8,476 nt of DNA from NCBI GenBank assembly GCA_902496345.1, contig CABVAP010000098.1, positions 1 through 8,476 on the forward strand, written 5' to 3'. Position 1 is the first letter of the stretch; each line of letters opens with the position of its first letter. Origin of the DNA: an uncultured Eubacteriales bacterium. Lineage in GTDB: Bacteria; Bacillota; Clostridia; Lachnospirales; CAG-274. The position numbers were made by a program, and so were the translations under genes. Below, piece after piece: positions 6,601 to 8,476 of this stretch. Below the pieces are notes generated by a model, which was given only the letters and a program-made list of their open reading frames with translations, was not told where the DNA came from and searched no databases.

Positions 6601-7992
6601 ATGAAAAAAATGATGAAAAGGGTATTTATTTTTTATACCCTACTTTTTATACTATTAATTGTACATCTCGTTAATTTTACGGTATTTGAAAAAGATATAG
6701 CAATTAATTCATATAACCCTAGGTTAAATAAAATTGATGATAGTGTAAAAAGAGGAATGATTTTTGATAGTAAAGGTATAACCTTGGCAGATACAACGGA
6801 GAATAATGGAGCTATGCAAAGAAATTATTATTATCCCGAAGAATTTTGCCACGTAATAGGTTATACTCCAAAGGGCAAAGCAGGACTTGAAGCAAAATGC
6901 AACTTTATTTTACAAGAACTTGACAATGAGCTATACCAAAGGTTTAATGCTATTATTTCAGATGATTCAACTCCAAAAGGGAACAATGTATTTTTAACAA
7001 TAAATAGTAAATTACAAAAATATGTATATAAAAAATTAGGAAAATCAAAAGGGGCCGTTGTTGTAATGGAGCCATCAACAGGTAAAATCCTTTCAATGGT
7101 TTCATATCCTAATTTCAACCCTAACGACATAGAGGAAAATTGGGAAGAATTAAAAAATGACACAGAAAACAGCCCTCTTTTAAATAGAGCAACGCAAGGT
7201 CTATATCCCCCTGGTTCAACATTCAAAATGTTGACAGCCGGTGCAGAGATAGAAAAAGAGCCAAACTATGCCTCATTTTTATACGTTTGTAAAGGGGAAG
7301 ACTCATTTGATAGGAAAAAAATACATTGCTTTAATTCAACAAAACACGGAAAAGTAACTTTATCAGAAGCATTAGAAAATTCTTGTAATACATTTTTTGC
7401 AACAATAGGTTTAAGGCTTGGTAGCAATTCACTCACAGAATATGCTGATAAGGCTATGTTTAATAAGCCATACAATTTTATTCTTGACTATAACAAAAGT
7501 TCTTTTTCTTTAGATGAAAATTCAAAAATAACAGAGATAACAGAAACAGCAATAGGTCAAGGTAAAACACTTGTAACTCCTCTTCATTTAGCAATGATAA
7601 CATCAGCAGTTGCAAATGACGGCGTAATGATGAAACCATATATAATAGACCATACAGAGTCATACACAAGAAATACAGTAGACACAACATTTCCAGAAAG
7701 ATTATCAGACGTATTTACAAAAGAAACATCTGATACATTAACAGAGATGATGAAAAAAGTTGTAGATTCTGGAACAGGTGTTGAGGCAAAGCTTAAAAAT
7801 ATATCCGTTGCTGGAAAAACAGGAACAGCAGAAAATGCTTCTGGAAAGGACCACGCTTGGTTTACGGCATTTGCCCCAGCCGATGACCCAAAAGTAGTTG
7901 TTACAGTTTTGCTTGAAAATGCAGGTAATGGGAGTCGTGCGATACCAATAGCCAGAGATATATTGGAATATACTATTGAAAATCTTGAATAA
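6601..7992 (+). CDS. Class B penicillin-binding protein (peptidoglycan transpeptidase, PbpA-like)
   Basis: From ATG 6601 the product has 463 residues. A basic start and one membrane helix (about 8-29) anchor it with the catalytic part outside the cell. RGMIFDSKGITLAD (about 51-64) is the usual N-terminal pedestal motif of class B PBPs. All three transpeptidase motifs are intact: STFK at 206-209 (catalytic Ser206, in YPPGSTFKM), SCN at 261-263 and KTGT at 406-409. GQGKTLVTPLHLA and the HAWFTAF stretch after KTGT are also typical. The enzyme cross-links peptide stems of nascent glycan and is the beta-lactam target. The pedestal is short and the total length is close to actinobacterial PbpA, which is likewise encoded beside RodA. 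It should pair with the preceding SEDS polymerase. It is the last gene of the operon, followed by a hairpin and a strong terminator. A separate cell-cycle role or PBP class name cannot be assigned from sequence. Confidence 0.93.
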   Translation: MKKMMKRVFIFYTLLFILLIVHLVNFTVFEKDIAINSYNPRLNKIDDSVKRGMIFDSKGITLADTTENNGAMQRNYYYPEEFCHVIGYTPKGKAGLEAKCNFILQELDNELYQRFNAIISDDSTPKGNNVFLTINSKLQKYVYKKLGKSKGAVVVMEPSTGKILSMVSYPNFNPNDIEENWEELKNDTENSPLLNRATQGLYPPGSTFKMLTAGAEIEKEPNYASFLYVCKGEDSFDRKKIHCFNSTKHGKVTLSEALENSCNTFFATIGLRLGSNSLTEYADKAMFNKPYNFILDYNKSSFSLDENSKITEITETAIGQGKTLVTPLHLAMITSAVANDGVMMKPYIIDHTESYTRNTVDTTFPERLSDVFTKETSDTLTEMMKKVVDSGTGVEAKLKNISVAGKTGTAENASGKDHAWFTAFAPADDPKVVVTVLLENAGNGSRAIPIARDILEYTIENLE

Positions 7993-8004
7993 AAAACAAT
8001 ATCG

Positions 8005-8044
8005 TAACTTACATAGTTTGTAAGTTATAGTTATCAATTTTTTT
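8005..8044 (+). terminator. Weak hairpin just after the operon
   Basis: TAACTTACA (8005-8013) pairs with TGTAAGTTA (8019-8027), a 9-bp AT-rich stem with a 5-base loop. Seven T residues lie at 8038-8044, 10 bases beyond the stem. That spacing is poor for an intrinsic terminator. It may instead protect the 3' end of the transcript or give partial termination before the stronger hairpin downstream. Confidence 0.4.
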
Positions 8045-8087
8045 AGAAGCTATTTTATTGTATTGTATTAAAAAATTTAATTGTGGC

Positions 8088-8132
8088 GAAAAATGCTATT
8101 GAAGTTTATTTCAATAGCATTTTTCATTTTTT
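8088..8132 (+). terminator. Main intrinsic terminator of the operon, possibly bidirectional
   Basis: GAAAAATGCTATTGAA (8088-8103) pairs perfectly with TTCAATAGCATTTTTC (8110-8125), a 16-bp stem with a 6-base loop. A T-run follows on the + strand. The stem is A-rich on the left and T-rich on the right, so the minus-strand transcript would also end in five T residues. It could therefore stop readthrough from the convergent tRNA-Lys gene as well. Confidence 0.85.
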
Positions 8133-8149
8133 ATGTTAAAGATATTTAC

Positions 8150-8177
8150 AAAAAAAGAGCCGTCCCAAGGACAGCTC
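8150..8177 (-). terminator. Intrinsic terminator of tRNA-Lys
   Basis: On the minus strand GAGCTGTCC and GGACGGCTC form a 9-bp stem (one G-T pair) with a 3-base loop, spanning 8157-8177. Seven T residues follow (A-run at 8150-8156 on the + strand). It begins 9 bases after the tRNA 3' end and is GC-rich against the AT-rich surroundings. Confidence 0.9.
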
Positions 8178-8185
8178 AAAAATTA

Positions 8186-8258
8186 TGCACCATCAGGGGC
8201 TCGAACCCTGGACCTTCTGATTAAGAGTCAGCTGCTCTACCAACTGAGCTAATGGTGC
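8186..8258 (-). tRNA. tRNA-Lys, anticodon CTT
   Basis: The minus strand folds as a complete 73-base cloverleaf. The acceptor stem is GCACCAT with ATGGTGC and discriminator A. The D-arm is GCTC/GAGC. The anticodon loop is CTCTTAA, with CTT at + positions 8223-8225. The T-arm is CAGGG-TTCGAGC-CCCTG. The anticodon reads the lysine codon AAG. CCA is not encoded, so it must be added after transcription. The anticodon stem has a G-A mismatch at 27-43. It is a monocistronic unit, convergent with the wall operon. Confidence 0.97.
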
Positions 8259-8279
8259 ATATCATCAACAACAGATATA

Positions 8280-8308
8280 ATTATATATTATTATACATAA
8301 ATTGTCAA
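8280..8308 (-). promoter_or_regulatory. Perfect-consensus promoter of tRNA-Lys
   Basis: On the minus strand TTGACA (8303-8308) and TATAAT (8280-8285) are separated by exactly 17 bases. Transcription would begin near 8273, giving a leader of about 15 bases before the tRNA at 8258. A full consensus match is typical of stable-RNA genes. Confidence 0.9.
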
Positions 8309-8363
8309 GTAAAAATTCCAATTTTTTTTGCAAAAGTTTTTTTGAATTTTTTATAAAAATCTC

Positions 8364-8392
8364 TTGACATTTGTTTTTTTATATGCTATTAT
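8364..8392 (+). promoter_or_regulatory. Promoter of tRNA-Val
   Basis: TTGACA at 8364-8369 is followed after 17 bases by TATTAT (8387-8392), which is preceded by TGC, an extended -10. An overlapping perfect TATAAT (8390-8395) would have a less favourable 20-base spacer. The start would be near 8400, about 26 bases before the tRNA. It is divergent from the tRNA-Lys promoter. Confidence 0.85.
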
Positions 8393-8425
8393 AATCAATG
8401 TGGTTGTTACGTAGTGATTGCTTAT

Positions 8426-8476
8426 GGGAGCATAGCTCAGCTGGGAGAGCATCTGCCTTACAAGCAGGGGGTCATA
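8426..8476 (+). tRNA. tRNA-Val, anticodon TAC (3' end cut by the window)
   Basis: The 5' part of a tRNA is clear: acceptor arm GGGAGCA, TA, D-arm GCTC/GAGC, anticodon stem TCTGC/GCAGG and loop CTTACAA. The TAC anticodon (8459-8461) reads valine codons. The T-arm and acceptor 3' strand lie beyond 8476. More tRNA genes may follow in the same unit, but this cannot be seen. Confidence 0.93.

Noticed and set aside
6861..8037. Several minus-strand frames across the PBP gene
   Set aside because: The + strand gene has all three catalytic motifs; the antisense frames have none and no start signals.

Overview
The window is very AT-rich DNA with Firmicutes-type signals: strong Shine-Dalgarno sites, TTGACA/TATAAT promoters, TTG starts and tRNAs without an encoded CCA. 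Gene content points to a low-GC anaerobic Clostridia-type bacterium. I infer the class from gene families and base composition, and cannot name the genus.

Left flank (1-885): the window seems to open inside the right arm of a terminator. Next comes an AT-rich spacer, then a small gene (270-440) for a 56-residue charged helical protein with its own promoter and terminator. Between its stop and that terminator lies a stretch resembling the terminal inverted repeat of an IS3-family insertion sequence, with no transposase beside it. Positions 520-780 hold no intact gene, only a weak minus-strand reading-frame remnant. Two candidate extended -10 promoters precede the main operon.

Main operon (886-7992, + strand), four closely spaced genes: (1) a ZapA-type FtsZ-associated protein extended to 629 residues by a coiled coil containing five tandem 63-residue (nine-heptad) repeats; (2) a large U32/DUF3656 protein of the RlhA/TrhP RNA-hydroxylation superfamily; (3) a SEDS-family (FtsW/RodA/SpoVE) peptidoglycan polymerase; (4) a class B penicillin-binding protein with complete SxxK, SxN and KTG motifs. 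Genes 3 and 4 form the usual SEDS-bPBP septal or elongation wall-synthesis pair. Gene 1 should act at the Z-ring. The operon therefore joins cytoskeleton, translation-apparatus modification and wall synthesis.

Right flank (7993-8476): a hairpin and a strong symmetrical terminator end the operon. A convergent tRNA-Lys(CTT) gene on the minus strand has its own terminator and a perfect consensus promoter. A divergent tRNA-Val(TAC) with its own promoter runs off the window end.

Most of the window is conventional. Its most unusual object is the ZapA-like protein with recently amplified long-period heptad repeats. I see no defence system, CRISPR array, intact mobile element or phage region.
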